Shown here in pieces: positions 1-5,857 of a DNA stretch of 6,184 nucleotides. A program made the translations under genes and the position numbers. Each line of letters starts with the position of its first letter. Within the stretch, counting starts at the first letter, position 1. This DNA is from Clostridia bacterium. GTDB lineage: Bacteria > Bacillota > Clostridia > Oscillospirales > Ruminococcaceae. The DNA is taken from the NCBI GenBank assembly GCA_003246805.1, contig QKDG01000170.1:1-6184 (forward strand), given 5' to 3'. The notes beneath the pieces were generated by a model, which was not told the DNA's origin, ran no database searches, and saw only the letters and a list, made by a program, of their open reading frames with translations.

Positions 1-62
1 AGCTTTAAAAAGTAGTAACAAAATAATTTCTTGAATTCTTCTTTTGATAAATGCTCTTCCAT
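1..62 (-). CDS. N-terminal fragment of an unrecognised protein, runs off the left edge
   Basis: Reading the minus strand from the ATG at 62-60 gives 20 open codons to the window edge (MEEHLSKEEFKKLFCYYFLK). The start is supported by a Shine-Dalgarno-like AAAGGGTGAT just upstream (about positions 63-74), with AAAGGG seven bases from the ATG. The visible peptide is charged and Lys/Glu-rich, then aromatic; no signal peptide or domain can be called from so little. The gene is divergent from glgP, and the two share an intergenic region of about 175 bp with an inverted repeat at 109-130, so joint or local regulation is possible. I do not recognise the family. That this is a real gene rests on the ribosome binding site, the start and the open frame. 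Confidence 0.6.
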   Translation of the reverse strand, partial: MEEHLSKEEFKKLFCYYFLK

Positions 63-108
63 ATAATCACCCTTTCATCCTTTCACATACAGCAGGAAAT
101 ACGGGCTG

Positions 109-130
109 ATTTGCACACAAGCGTGCAAAT
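109..130. promoter_or_regulatory. Perfect 8+8 bp inverted repeat, operator-like
   Basis: The arms ATTTGCAC (109-116) and GTGCAAAT (123-130) are exact reverse complements separated by six bases. The repeat lies between two divergent genes, about 44 bp upstream of the glgP -35 box and 46 bp from the start of the minus-strand gene. In neither direction is it followed directly by a T-run, so a transcription terminator is unlikely, and a binding site for a dimeric regulator is the simplest reading. I cannot assign it to a known regulator family. Confidence 0.5.
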
Positions 131-173
131 AAAGAAAAAATTGTGTAAAATTTTTTATTACCACTATAAGCGG

Positions 174-202
174 TTGCCGATTGTGAATTGTTATTGTATA
201 AT
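174..202 (+). promoter_or_regulatory. Predicted sigma-A type promoter of glgP
   Basis: A -35 box TTGCCG (174-179, four of six matches to TTGACA) and a perfect -10 box TATAAT (197-202) are separated by 17 bp. Transcription should start near position 209, giving a short leader of about 30 nt before the start codon at 238. The strong -10 box and ideal spacing make this convincing despite the imperfect -35 box. Confidence 0.7.
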
Positions 203-237
203 AAAAAATAAATAATACTGATATGGAGGATAAGACT

Positions 238-2640
238 ATGGCAGAAAAAATCGATATGAATAAGGATTATTTCAAAACAGCTCTTGCAGATGCATTAAGA
301 AAACAATATAATATTTCACCCGATGAAGCCACAGAAGTTCAGATATACCAGGCTATTTCAAGCATTATCGTTTCAGTTTTAAGAGCAAAACGAAGATTGT
401 TTATTAATAAAGTTCACTCACAGGGGAAGAAGCAGGTTTATTATCTTTCAATGGAGTTTTTAATGGGGCGTTCATTAAAAACCAGCCTTTATAATCTTGA
501 AGTTGTGGATGAAGTAAGAGATGCCTTAAAGGAATTTGATATCAGTTTAGACAGAATTTATAGCTATGAGCCTGATGCAGGGCTTGGAAACGGCGGTCTT
601 GGAAGACTTGCTGCTTGTTATCTTGATGCTCTTGCTACTCAGGAATATCCTGCTATGGGATATTCTATCTGCTATGAATACGGAATTTTTAAGCAAAAGC
701 TTGAAGACGGCTGGCAGACCGAATTGCCAGACAACTGGTTACCAGGCGGTGATGTCTGGCTTGTTAAAAAGGCTGATAAAGCGATTGATATAAAATTTGA
801 CGGCCAGCTTGAAGAATACTGGGATAATCAGTATCACTGTGTAAATCTCGTCAATTATACAACGGTTAAAGCAATTCCCTATGATATGTATGTATCCGGA
901 TATGACAGCGAGGGCGTGTCTGTTTTAAGGCTTTGGCGTGCTCAGGCACCAAGCTTTGACATGGAGCTTTTCAACAAGGGCGACTATTCACAGGCTTTGG
1001 GGCAAAATACACTGGCACAGGCTATTTCAAAGGTTTTGTATCCTAACGACAATCATCTTGAGGGTAAATCTTTAAGGCTTCGCCAGCAATATTTCATGTG
1101 TGCCGCATCTATTGGTGATATTGTTTCTCATCATATGTCAGTTTATGGAACACTTGACAATCTTCACAAAAAGGTTGCTATTCAGCTAAATGACACTCAC
1201 CCTACCCTTGCTGTTGCAGAGCTTATGAGAATTCTTCTTGACGACTGCGGATACTCATGGGATAAGGCATGGCATATTGTTGAAAACACCTTTGCTTATA
1301 CAAATCATACTGTAATGAGCGAGGCTCTTGAAAAATGGGATGTTGATTTAATGAAATCTGTTATCCCACGTGTGTATTCATTAATTGTTGAAATTAATGA
1401 ACGATATTGTTCAAAGATTTATAATGAAACCGGTGATTCCCAAAAAACATCAAGAATGTCAATCATATTGAATAATAAGGTTAAGATGGCAAACCTTTGT
1501 GTTGCTGCCTCTCATTCTGTAAACGGCGTTTCAAAGTTGCATTCGGATATTATTAAGCATCAGCTTTTCCGTGACGAGTATGAGCATCAGCCAACACGTT
1601 TTAAAAATGTTACAAACGGTATAGCTTACAGAAGATGGCTTTATCAATCGAACCCTCTGCTTACAGATTTTTTAAGGGAATATATAGGCGGTGACTTTTT
1701 AAAGAATGCCTCAATGCTAAAAAGCCTTGAAAAATTCTCAGATGATACTGTCGCCCTTGATAAGCTTGCCAATATCAAAAAAGCCAATAAAGAGAATTTT
1801 GCGAAATATGTAAAAAATGAAATGGGTATTATCCTTAACACTGACAGTATTTTTGATGTTCAGGTTAAGCGCCTTCACGAATACAAGCGTCAGCATCTAA
1901 ATGCGCTTAACATTATCTCACAGTATATTTATCTTCTTGAAAACCCTAATGCTGATTTTGTTCCCAAGACATATATTTTTGCTGCAAAGGCTGCACCAGG
2001 GTATTTTCTTGCTAAACAGATTATCAAAATGATATGGTGTATTTCAGAAGAGTTGAGGAAGAATCCTAGGCTTAACGAAAAGCTTTCAGTTGTTTTTCTT
2101 GAAGATTATTGCGTGACTTTGTCAGAGCTTTTAATGCCGGCAAGTGAAATTAGCGAGCAGATTTCTCTGGCAGGAACAGAAGCCTCAGGCACTGGTAATA
2201 TGAAGCTGATGCTAAACGGCGCTATAACACTCGGAACCATGGACGGTGCCAATGTTGAGATTTTTGATGCTGTTGGCGCAGAAAATATTATCACATTTGG
2301 TATGTCAACCCCTGAGGTTAATGCAAGAAAAGTAAATTATTCACCTGCTGATTACTACAAAAACAACCCGCAAATCAATGGGGCAATAAACCGTATCGTA
2401 GCAGGCTTTAACGGCTCAACTTTTGAAGAAATTGCTAATTCATTAAGGTATTCTGACCCTTATATGGTTCTTGCAGATTTTGAGGCTTATCAGCAGGCAC
2501 AAAAATATGCATCAGATTCATACACTGATAAATACAAGTGGAACAGAATGTCACTTTTCAACATTGCAAATTCAGGTGTTTTCTCGGCTGACAGGGCTGT
2601 TGAGGATTATGCAAGGGATATATGGTGCCTCACTAAATAG
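238..2640 (+). CDS. glgP: Glycogen/starch/alpha-glucan phosphorylase (GT35 family)
   Basis: This enzyme breaks alpha-1,4-glucan with inorganic phosphate to release glucose 1-phosphate, a cytoplasmic step of glycogen or maltodextrin breakdown. The product is 800 residues from the start at 238, normal for bacterial members. Family blocks appear in order: YYLSMEF from residue 68, EPDAGLGNGGLGR at 111-123, NDTHP at 318-322, VKRLHEYKRQ at 543-552, and the pyridoxal-phosphate signature EASGTGNMKLMLN, whose cofactor lysine is K656. No truncation or frameshift is visible. An in-frame ATG at 223 would add five residues, but the ribosome binding site GGAGG (225-229) overlaps that ATG and sits eight bases before 238, so 238 is chosen. 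No other glycogen genes adjoin it, so it seems to be a single-gene unit. Sequence alone does not separate a glycogen-preferring from a maltodextrin-preferring (MalP-like) enzyme. Confidence 0.97.
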   Translation: MAEKIDMNKDYFKTALADALRKQYNISPDEATEVQIYQAISSIIVSVLRAKRRLFINKVHSQGKKQVYYLSMEFLMGRSLKTSLYNLEVVDEVRDALKEFDISLDRIYSYEPDAGLGNGGLGRLAACYLDALATQEYPAMGYSICYEYGIFKQKLEDGWQTELPDNWLPGGDVWLVKKADKAIDIKFDGQLEEYWDNQYHCVNLVNYTTVKAIPYDMYVSGYDSEGVSVLRLWRAQAPSFDMELFNKGDYSQALGQNTLAQAISKVLYPNDNHLEGKSLRLRQQYFMCAASIGDIVSHHMSVYGTLDNLHKKVAIQLNDTHPTLAVAELMRILLDDCGYSWDKAWHIVENTFAYTNHTVMSEALEKWDVDLMKSVIPRVYSLIVEINERYCSKIYNETGDSQKTSRMSIILNNKVKMANLCVAASHSVNGVSKLHSDIIKHQLFRDEYEHQPTRFKNVTNGIAYRRWLYQSNPLLTDFLREYIGGDFLKNASMLKSLEKFSDDTVALDKLANIKKANKENFAKYVKNEMGIILNTDSIFDVQVKRLHEYKRQHLNALNIISQYIYLLENPNADFVPKTYIFAAKAAPGYFLAKQIIKMIWCISEELRKNPRLNEKLSVVFLEDYCVTLSELLMPASEISEQISLAGTEASGTGNMKLMLNGAITLGTMDGANVEIFDAVGAENIITFGMSTPEVNARKVNYSPADYYKNNPQINGAINRIVAGFNGSTFEEIANSLRYSDPYMVLADFEAYQQAQKYASDSYTDKYKWNRMSLFNIANSGVFSADRAVEDYARDIWCLTK

Positions 2641-2701
2641 AATCATTAATTTAGTCAATAAAGCCATGTGCCATCATGCATTATAATAATATTTTCAATA
2701 T

Positions 2702-2723
2702 AAAAGCTGTTTTCTGCTTTTTT
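2702..2723 (+). terminator. Weak intrinsic terminator after glgP
   Basis: AAAAGC (2702-2707) can pair with GCTTTT (2716-2721) around an eight-base loop, and six Ts end at 2723. The stem is short with only two GC pairs, so termination may be partial; the much stronger hairpin at 2804-2835 would catch readthrough. It lies 61 bases after the glgP stop. Confidence 0.4.
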
Positions 2724-2737
2724 GCAATTTTAAACAC

Positions 2738-2781
2738 GTATTTGCGGGTGGGGGTTGCGGTCGTCCACATACCCCTTCGCG
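2738..2781 (+). repeat. GC-rich intergenic repeat core, copy A
   Basis: This 44-bp block is strikingly GC-rich in A/T-rich surroundings. It matches the reverse complement of 4031-4072. Shared parts are GTATTTGCGGG at the left end, TTGCGGTCG in the middle and ACCCCTTCGCG at the right end; differences and a two-base length change fall between them. About three quarters of positions agree. In copy A the internal stem is weaker (for example GTGGG with TCCAC) than in copy B. It lies in sense orientation 97 bases downstream of the glgP stop and 22 bases before a strong terminator. It could be a dispersed palindromic repeat, a tiny mobile-element remnant, or part of a structured 3' RNA. Confidence 0.7.
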
Positions 2782-2803
2782 TAAGAATATAGATTTTCAA
2801 CAT

Positions 2804-2835
2804 AAAAAGTGAGTGAAAAATCACTCACTTTTTTA
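2804..2835 (+). terminator. Strong intrinsic terminator, probably bidirectional
   Basis: AAAAAGTGAGTGA (2804-2816) is the exact reverse complement of TCACTCACTTTTT (2821-2833), with a four-base AAAA loop and a run of six Ts at 2829-2834. It should end transcripts coming from glgP and isolate bioY from upstream readthrough. The A-run on the left arm gives a T-run on the minus strand too, so it may work both ways. Confidence 0.88.
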
Positions 2836-2845
2836 TTATTTAGTA

Positions 2846-2874
2846 TTGACAAACATCAAATAACAGGGTATTAT
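2846..2874 (+). promoter_or_regulatory. Predicted promoter of bioY
   Basis: A perfect -35 box TTGACA (2846-2851) is followed after 17 bp by TATTAT (2869-2874), five of six matches to the -10 consensus. Transcription should begin near 2881, which falls inside the left arm of the BirA-type operator, so a bound repressor would block initiation directly. Confidence 0.85.
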
Positions 2875-2910
2875 TATTGTAAACTAAATTTTATACCAAA
2901 GTTTACAATA
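2875..2910. promoter_or_regulatory. BirA-type biotin operator
   Basis: TATTGTAAACT (2875-2885) and AGTTTACAATA (2900-2910) form a perfect 11-bp inverted repeat with a 14-bp spacer. The core TTGTAAAC-N16-GTTTACAA matches the known operator pattern of BirA, the biotin protein ligase that also represses biotin genes. It begins right after the -10 box and ends against the bioY ribosome binding site GGAGG (2911-2915). The inference is that bioY is repressed when biotin is sufficient, and that the genome encodes a BirA with a DNA-binding domain. Confidence 0.88.
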
Positions 2911-2920
2911 GGAGGACCAA

Positions 2921-3448
2921 ATGAAGATTCCAACAAAAATGCTTACTTTATCAGGCTTATTTGCAGCACTCACAGCAGTATTATCACAGATAGCGTTTAA
3001 CATTGGCCCCATTCCAATTAACCTTGCGGTTCTTTCCGTATTCCTGGCGGGAGGAATTTTAGGCGCAAAATACGGTGCTTTAAGCCAGCTTGTTTATGTT
3101 CTTTTAGGTTTGATTGGCGCTCCCGTTTTTGCAAATTTAACAGGCGGTGCAGGAATAGTTTTTGGCAAAACTGGTGGCTATATTATCGGATACATAGTGG
3201 CTGCATTCATTGTAGGGCTGGTTTCAAAAACAACTACGCTGCCAAAGGCAATTATTCTGCCTTTAAGTATGTTAGCCGGCTTGCTTGCTTGTTACACACT
3301 CGGAACAGCATGGTTTATGTATGTGACTAAAATTGATTTGTATAAATCACTCACATATTGCGTTTTCCCGTTCCTTATTGGTGATTCCCTTAAAATAGCC
3401 GTGGCAACCCTTTTAACAATACGTTTGAAGAAAGCCATAAAAATCTGA
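2921..3448 (+). CDS. bioY: Biotin transporter substrate-binding (S) component BioY
   Basis: BioY is the integral-membrane subunit that binds biotin in ECF-type transporters and works with a shared energising module (EcfA, EcfA', EcfT). The 175-residue length is typical. The protein is almost wholly hydrophobic, consistent with about six membrane spans. Family features are GPIPINLAVLSVFLAGGILG at 29-48, GLIGAPVF at 63-70, the glycine-rich FGKTGGYIIGY at 81-91, and GDSLK at 154-158 near the end, with D155 and K158 in the usual acidic/basic pair. K83 sits where many BioY proteins have proline (GPTGGY). The start is set by GGAGG five bases before the ATG. No ECF module or biotin synthesis gene adjoins it, so it probably shares an energising module encoded elsewhere. 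The BirA-type operator independently supports the biotin role. Confidence 0.95.
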   Translation: MKIPTKMLTLSGLFAALTAVLSQIAFNIGPIPINLAVLSVFLAGGILGAKYGALSQLVYVLLGLIGAPVFANLTGGAGIVFGKTGGYIIGYIVAAFIVGLVSKTTTLPKAIILPLSMLAGLLACYTLGTAWFMYVTKIDLYKSLTYCVFPFLIGDSLKIAVATLLTIRLKKAIKI

Positions 3449-3490
3449 TATTGCATTTTTTGTATTAATCTTGATTTTACATATTGTTTG

Positions 3491-3518
3491 TTGACTTTTT
3501 CTTATAAAAGTATATAAT
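3491..3518 (+). promoter_or_regulatory. Predicted promoter of the hemerythrin gene
   Basis: TTGACT (3491-3496, five of six) and a perfect TATAAT (3513-3518) are separated by 16 bp, with the likely start near 3525. That start lies within a 10-bp perfect palindrome, TAGTATACTA (3521-3530), which could be an operator or simply an A/T-rich coincidence. No convincing terminator separates bioY from this promoter, so some bioY readthrough is possible. Confidence 0.8.
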
Positions 3519-3558
3519 ATTAGTATACTATACACAATAATAAAGAGAGGGCTAATAA

Positions 3559-3948
3559 ATGACTTGGAACGACAATTTATCAATAGGGGTAGGTCTGATT
3601 GACTCACAGCACCGCCAGCTATGCGATGCTATTGACAATCTGCTGGATGCATGCAAAGCAGGCAAAGGCAGGAATGAAATTATAAGCACTATTAATTTTT
3701 TGTACGATTATACTAAAAAACATTTTAGCGAAGAAGAAGCGTTGCAGAAAAAATCGGGCTACCCTAAGTATGAGGAACACAAAAAACTGCATGATGGTTT
3801 CATTTTGCAGCTGATACAAATTAAGGATGATATTATTGCTAACGGAATTACAATTACTACTGTAAGCACTGTTAACATGCTTTTGCTAAACTGGCTTTTA
3901 AACCATATTAAAAAGGTTGATAAAGAGCTTGCGGAATATGTACAATAA
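3559..3948 (+). CDS. Bacteriohemerythrin (single-domain hemerythrin-like O2-binding protein)
   Basis: Hemerythrins are four-helix-bundle proteins that bind O2 at a non-haem di-iron centre. All seven expected ligands are present in this 129-residue cytoplasmic protein: H18 (in DSQHRQL), H55 and E59 (HFSEEE), H74 and H78 (HKKLH), H116 and D121 (HIKKVD). The N-terminal TWNDNLSIGVGLID block is typical of the family, and the length matches stand-alone members, so no extra signalling domain is fused. The start follows a GAGAGGG ribosome binding site (3545-3551) with seven bases of spacing. It has its own promoter and converges on pyk. In an anaerobe the likely roles are O2 scavenging, sensing or delivery to a detoxifying enzyme, or iron storage; the sequence does not decide among these. 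Confidence 0.95.
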   Translation: MTWNDNLSIGVGLIDSQHRQLCDAIDNLLDACKAGKGRNEIISTINFLYDYTKKHFSEEEALQKKSGYPKYEEHKKLHDGFILQLIQIKDDIIANGITITTVSTVNMLLLNWLLNHIKKVDKELAEYVQ

Positions 3949-3981
3949 TACATATGCCAGAGTTTATATTTAATAAATATT

Positions 3982-4013
3982 AAAAGAGTTGCCTGATAAG
4001 AGCAACTCTTTTT
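3982..4013 (+). terminator. Intrinsic terminator of the hemerythrin gene, possibly bidirectional
   Basis: AAAAGAGTTGC (3982-3992) pairs perfectly over 11 bp with GCAACTCTTTT (4002-4012) around a nine-base loop, and five Ts end at 4013. It begins 33 bases after the hemerythrin stop. On the minus strand it is followed by only four Ts but could act as a back-up terminator for pyk. It is nearly identical to the hairpin at 4116-4145. Confidence 0.85.
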
Positions 4014-4030
4014 GCAAAATATTTTTTTAT

Positions 4031-4072
4031 CGCGAAGGGGTTCGGGGGCGACCGCAAAGCCCCCGCAAATAC
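4031..4072 (-). repeat. GC-rich intergenic repeat core, copy B (inverted relative to copy A)
   Basis: Read on the minus strand, this 42-bp block begins GTATTTGCGGG and ends ACCCCTTCGCG, like copy A at 2738-2781. It contains a perfect 7-bp stem, CGGGGGC with GCCCCCG, closing a nine-base loop TTTGCGGTC, so it is the better-folded copy. It lies in sense orientation to pyk, 77 bases after its stop codon and 18 bases before the 3982-4012 hairpin. It carries no coding capacity. It may be a dispersed palindromic repeat or a structured RNA segment. Confidence 0.7.
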
Positions 4073-4115
4073 TTTATAGTTGTTTTTTGAATTTGTAAAA
4101 AGCTTTATTTACAAG

Positions 4116-4145
4116 AAAGAGTTGCTTGATAAAAAGCAACTCTTT
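4116..4145 (-). terminator. Terminator hairpin directly after pyk
   Basis: AAAGAGTTGC (4116-4125) and GCAACTCTTT (4136-4145) form a perfect 10-bp stem with a ten-base loop. It begins only four bases after the pyk stop. The T-run on the minus strand is broken (TTTCTT), so termination may be incomplete. The sequence closely resembles the hairpin at 3982-4012. Confidence 0.7.
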
Positions 4146-4149
4146 TCGT

Positions 4150-5577
4150 TTATTCTCCCGTAACCTCAGTTACCTTCAAAAGATTCGTCTTTCCCCATGA
4201 GCCAAGTGGAACACCGGCAGTGATAACTGCAAGGTCACCAGCCTTTAAAAGCTTATTTTTCTTGGCAACTTCTATAGCATGGTCAAAAAGCTCATCAGTA
4301 TTTGTCTTTTCTTCAACAAGCAAAGGCGTTATTCCCCATGATAGGTTCAACTGTCTTAAAACCGTTTCATCAGTTGTGCAGCCGATTATAGGTGTAACAG
4401 GGCGGTATTTTGAAATCATCCTGCCTGTTGTTCCCGATTTTGTAACAGTAATAATAGCATCAGCGTCAAGGTCATGTGCTGTTGTTACGGTAGCGTGAGA
4501 AATAGCATTTGCTATATCATGGTCATTGTCATTCTCACGTTTTTCAAATCTTGAACGGTAATTTATATCTTTTTCTGTTGTTTTTGCAATCAAAGCCATT
4601 GTTTTTACTGCCGCAACAGGGTATTTCCCCGCAGCTGTCTCGCCCGAAAGCATTATAGCACTCGTGCCGTCATAAATAGCATTTGCAACGTCGGTTATCT
4701 CTGCCCTTGTAGGAAGAGGGTTGGTAATCATTGATTCAAGCATCTGTGTTGCTGTTATAACCTGTTTTCCTGCACAATAGCCCTTTTGAATAAGCTGCTT
4801 TTGAATAGCCGGAATCTGCTCAAACGGGATTTCAACGCCCATGTCACCACGTGCAATCATAATACCGTCAGCTACCTTTAATATTTCATCAATATTATTA
4901 ACACCATCAGTATTTTCAATCTTTGCAATAATGCGTGGGTTATACCAACCAAGGCATTGTGTGATATTTCTCAAATACATTATATCAGCAGCAGTACGGC
5001 AAAATGAAGCCGCAATAAAATCATACTTCATCTTAGCGCCAAACTCAAGGTCAGCCATGTCTCTTTCTGAAATATATGGCATAGAAAGCTTGATTCCAGG
5101 AACATTTACGCCCTTGTTATTTGACAAAATTCCGCCATGAACAACAGTACAACAGATTTCCTTTGAATTTACTTTATTACATTTAAGCTCGATTACGCCA
5201 TCATTTATAAGAATTTTTGTTCCGGCAGAAACATCCTTAGGCAAATCCTTGAATGTGATTGTGCAAGCCTCAGGGCTTCCTTCAAGTTCTTCCGTTGTTA
5301 GTGTATATATGTCACCGTCCTTGATTTCAACCGGTTGATTATCTTTAAATTTCCCAAGTCTTATTTCTGGGCCCTTTGTGTCAAGCATTGTCGCAATTGG
5401 GAGATTAAGCTCTTCTCGCAATCTTACAACCTGCTCATATCTTTGCTGATGAACTTTATAGTCACCGTGTGAAAAATTAAAGCGGGCAACATTCATGCCT
5501 TCAAGCATGAGCTGACGCAATACATTTTCATCATCGGTTGCAGGGCCTATTGTGCATACTATTTTAGTTTTTCTCAT
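4150..5577 (-). CDS. pyk: Pyruvate kinase
   Basis: Pyruvate kinase transfers phosphate from phosphoenolpyruvate to ADP, giving pyruvate and ATP as the last step of glycolysis. The 475-residue product has the usual order: N-terminal barrel half with TIGPA and RFNFSHG (R32, N34, S36), DTKGPEIR (66-73), a B domain up to about 168, then KIEN with catalytic K219 and metal ligand E221, ARGDMG with metal ligand D245, TATQML with T277, and a C-terminal regulatory domain from about 350. E71 in DTKGPEIR is the residue associated with K+-dependent enzymes, where K+-independent ones have lysine. It lacks the extra C-terminal phosphohistidine domain found in about 585-residue Bacillus enzymes. The start has GGAGG at 5584-5588 with six bases of spacing. 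It has its own promoter and a hairpin right after the stop, so it is probably monocistronic. No frameshift is visible. Confidence 0.97.
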   Translation of the reverse strand: MRKTKIVCTIGPATDDENVLRQLMLEGMNVARFNFSHGDYKVHQQRYEQVVRLREELNLPIATMLDTKGPEIRLGKFKDNQPVEIKDGDIYTLTTEELEGSPEACTITFKDLPKDVSAGTKILINDGVIELKCNKVNSKEICCTVVHGGILSNNKGVNVPGIKLSMPYISERDMADLEFGAKMKYDFIAASFCRTAADIMYLRNITQCLGWYNPRIIAKIENTDGVNNIDEILKVADGIMIARGDMGVEIPFEQIPAIQKQLIQKGYCAGKQVITATQMLESMITNPLPTRAEITDVANAIYDGTSAIMLSGETAAGKYPVAAVKTMALIAKTTEKDINYRSRFEKRENDNDHDIANAISHATVTTAHDLDADAIITVTKSGTTGRMISKYRPVTPIIGCTTDETVLRQLNLSWGITPLLVEEKTNTDELFDHAIEVAKKNKLLKAGDLAVITAGVPLGSWGKTNLLKVTEVTGE

Positions 5578-5619
5578 AAAAAACCTCCAAACTACATATT
5601 TATATGATTATCTAATCTC

Positions 5620-5647
5620 ATTATACGAAATAATTGTTAAATGTCAA
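5620..5647 (-). promoter_or_regulatory. Consensus sigma-A promoter of pyk
   Basis: On the minus strand a perfect TTGACA (5642-5647) and a perfect TATAAT (5620-5625) are 16 bp apart. The transcript would start near 5613 and carry a leader of about 35 nt ending in a strong ribosome binding site. Two perfect boxes suggest high expression, as expected for a glycolytic gene. I see no operator or riboswitch in the short leader. Confidence 0.88.
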
Positions 5648-5800
5648 TAAAATCAAAGGCTTCATATCTTAATTTGTGTATTTAAATAATTAAAAATACT
5701 ATTGTTGATTAAAATTTATATATAAATATAGTGATTAATAAAATCCCTTTTTTCGCAATCCCTTCATATTAAAATATATTATTTCATTCTTTACAAATTA

Positions 5801-5829
5801 TTGATAGTTTTTATGATATATGCTAAAAT
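5801..5829 (+). promoter_or_regulatory. Predicted extended -10 promoter of the right-edge gene
   Basis: TTGATA (5801-5806) and TAAAAT (5824-5829) are each one mismatch from consensus with a 17-bp spacer, and the -10 box is preceded by TGC, an extended -10 motif. The leader would be about 22 nt. An alternative nearby pair is TTTACA (5790-5795) with TATGAT (5812-5817), 16 bp apart. The surroundings are so A/T-rich that chance matches are likely. Confidence 0.55.
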
Positions 5830-5857
5830 TATTTAAAAAAAAGAAAGCGAGAATACT

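Noticed and set aside
181..201. TTGTGAA at 181-187 as half of a Rex (redox repressor) operator upstream of glgP
   Set aside because: The matching half TTCACAA is absent at the expected spacing, so only a single half-site is present in an A/T-rich promoter.
2641..2740. A riboswitch or small RNA gene between glgP and copy A
   Set aside because: Apart from the short hairpin at 2702-2723, I see no structured conserved core, and no promoter-like pair with its own terminator.
2809..3000. 63-codon plus-strand open frame before bioY
   Set aside because: It starts inside the strong terminator hairpin, runs through the bioY promoter and BirA operator, and overlaps bioY out of frame.
4220..5140. Plus-strand open frames at 4220-4498 and 4841-5140
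   Set aside because: Both lie entirely antisense to pyruvate kinase, whose sequence is unmistakable; they are shadows.
4150..5577. KIENTDG in pyruvate kinase in place of the more usual KIENxEG
   Set aside because: Asp for Glu here is a conservative change; the catalytic and metal residues K219, E221, D245 and T277 are intact, so no functional loss is implied.
5714..5727. Perfect 14-bp palindrome ATTTATATATAAAT between pyk and the right-edge gene
   Set aside because: It is made only of A and T in an extremely A/T-rich stretch, where such palindromes arise easily by chance; it does not overlap either promoter.
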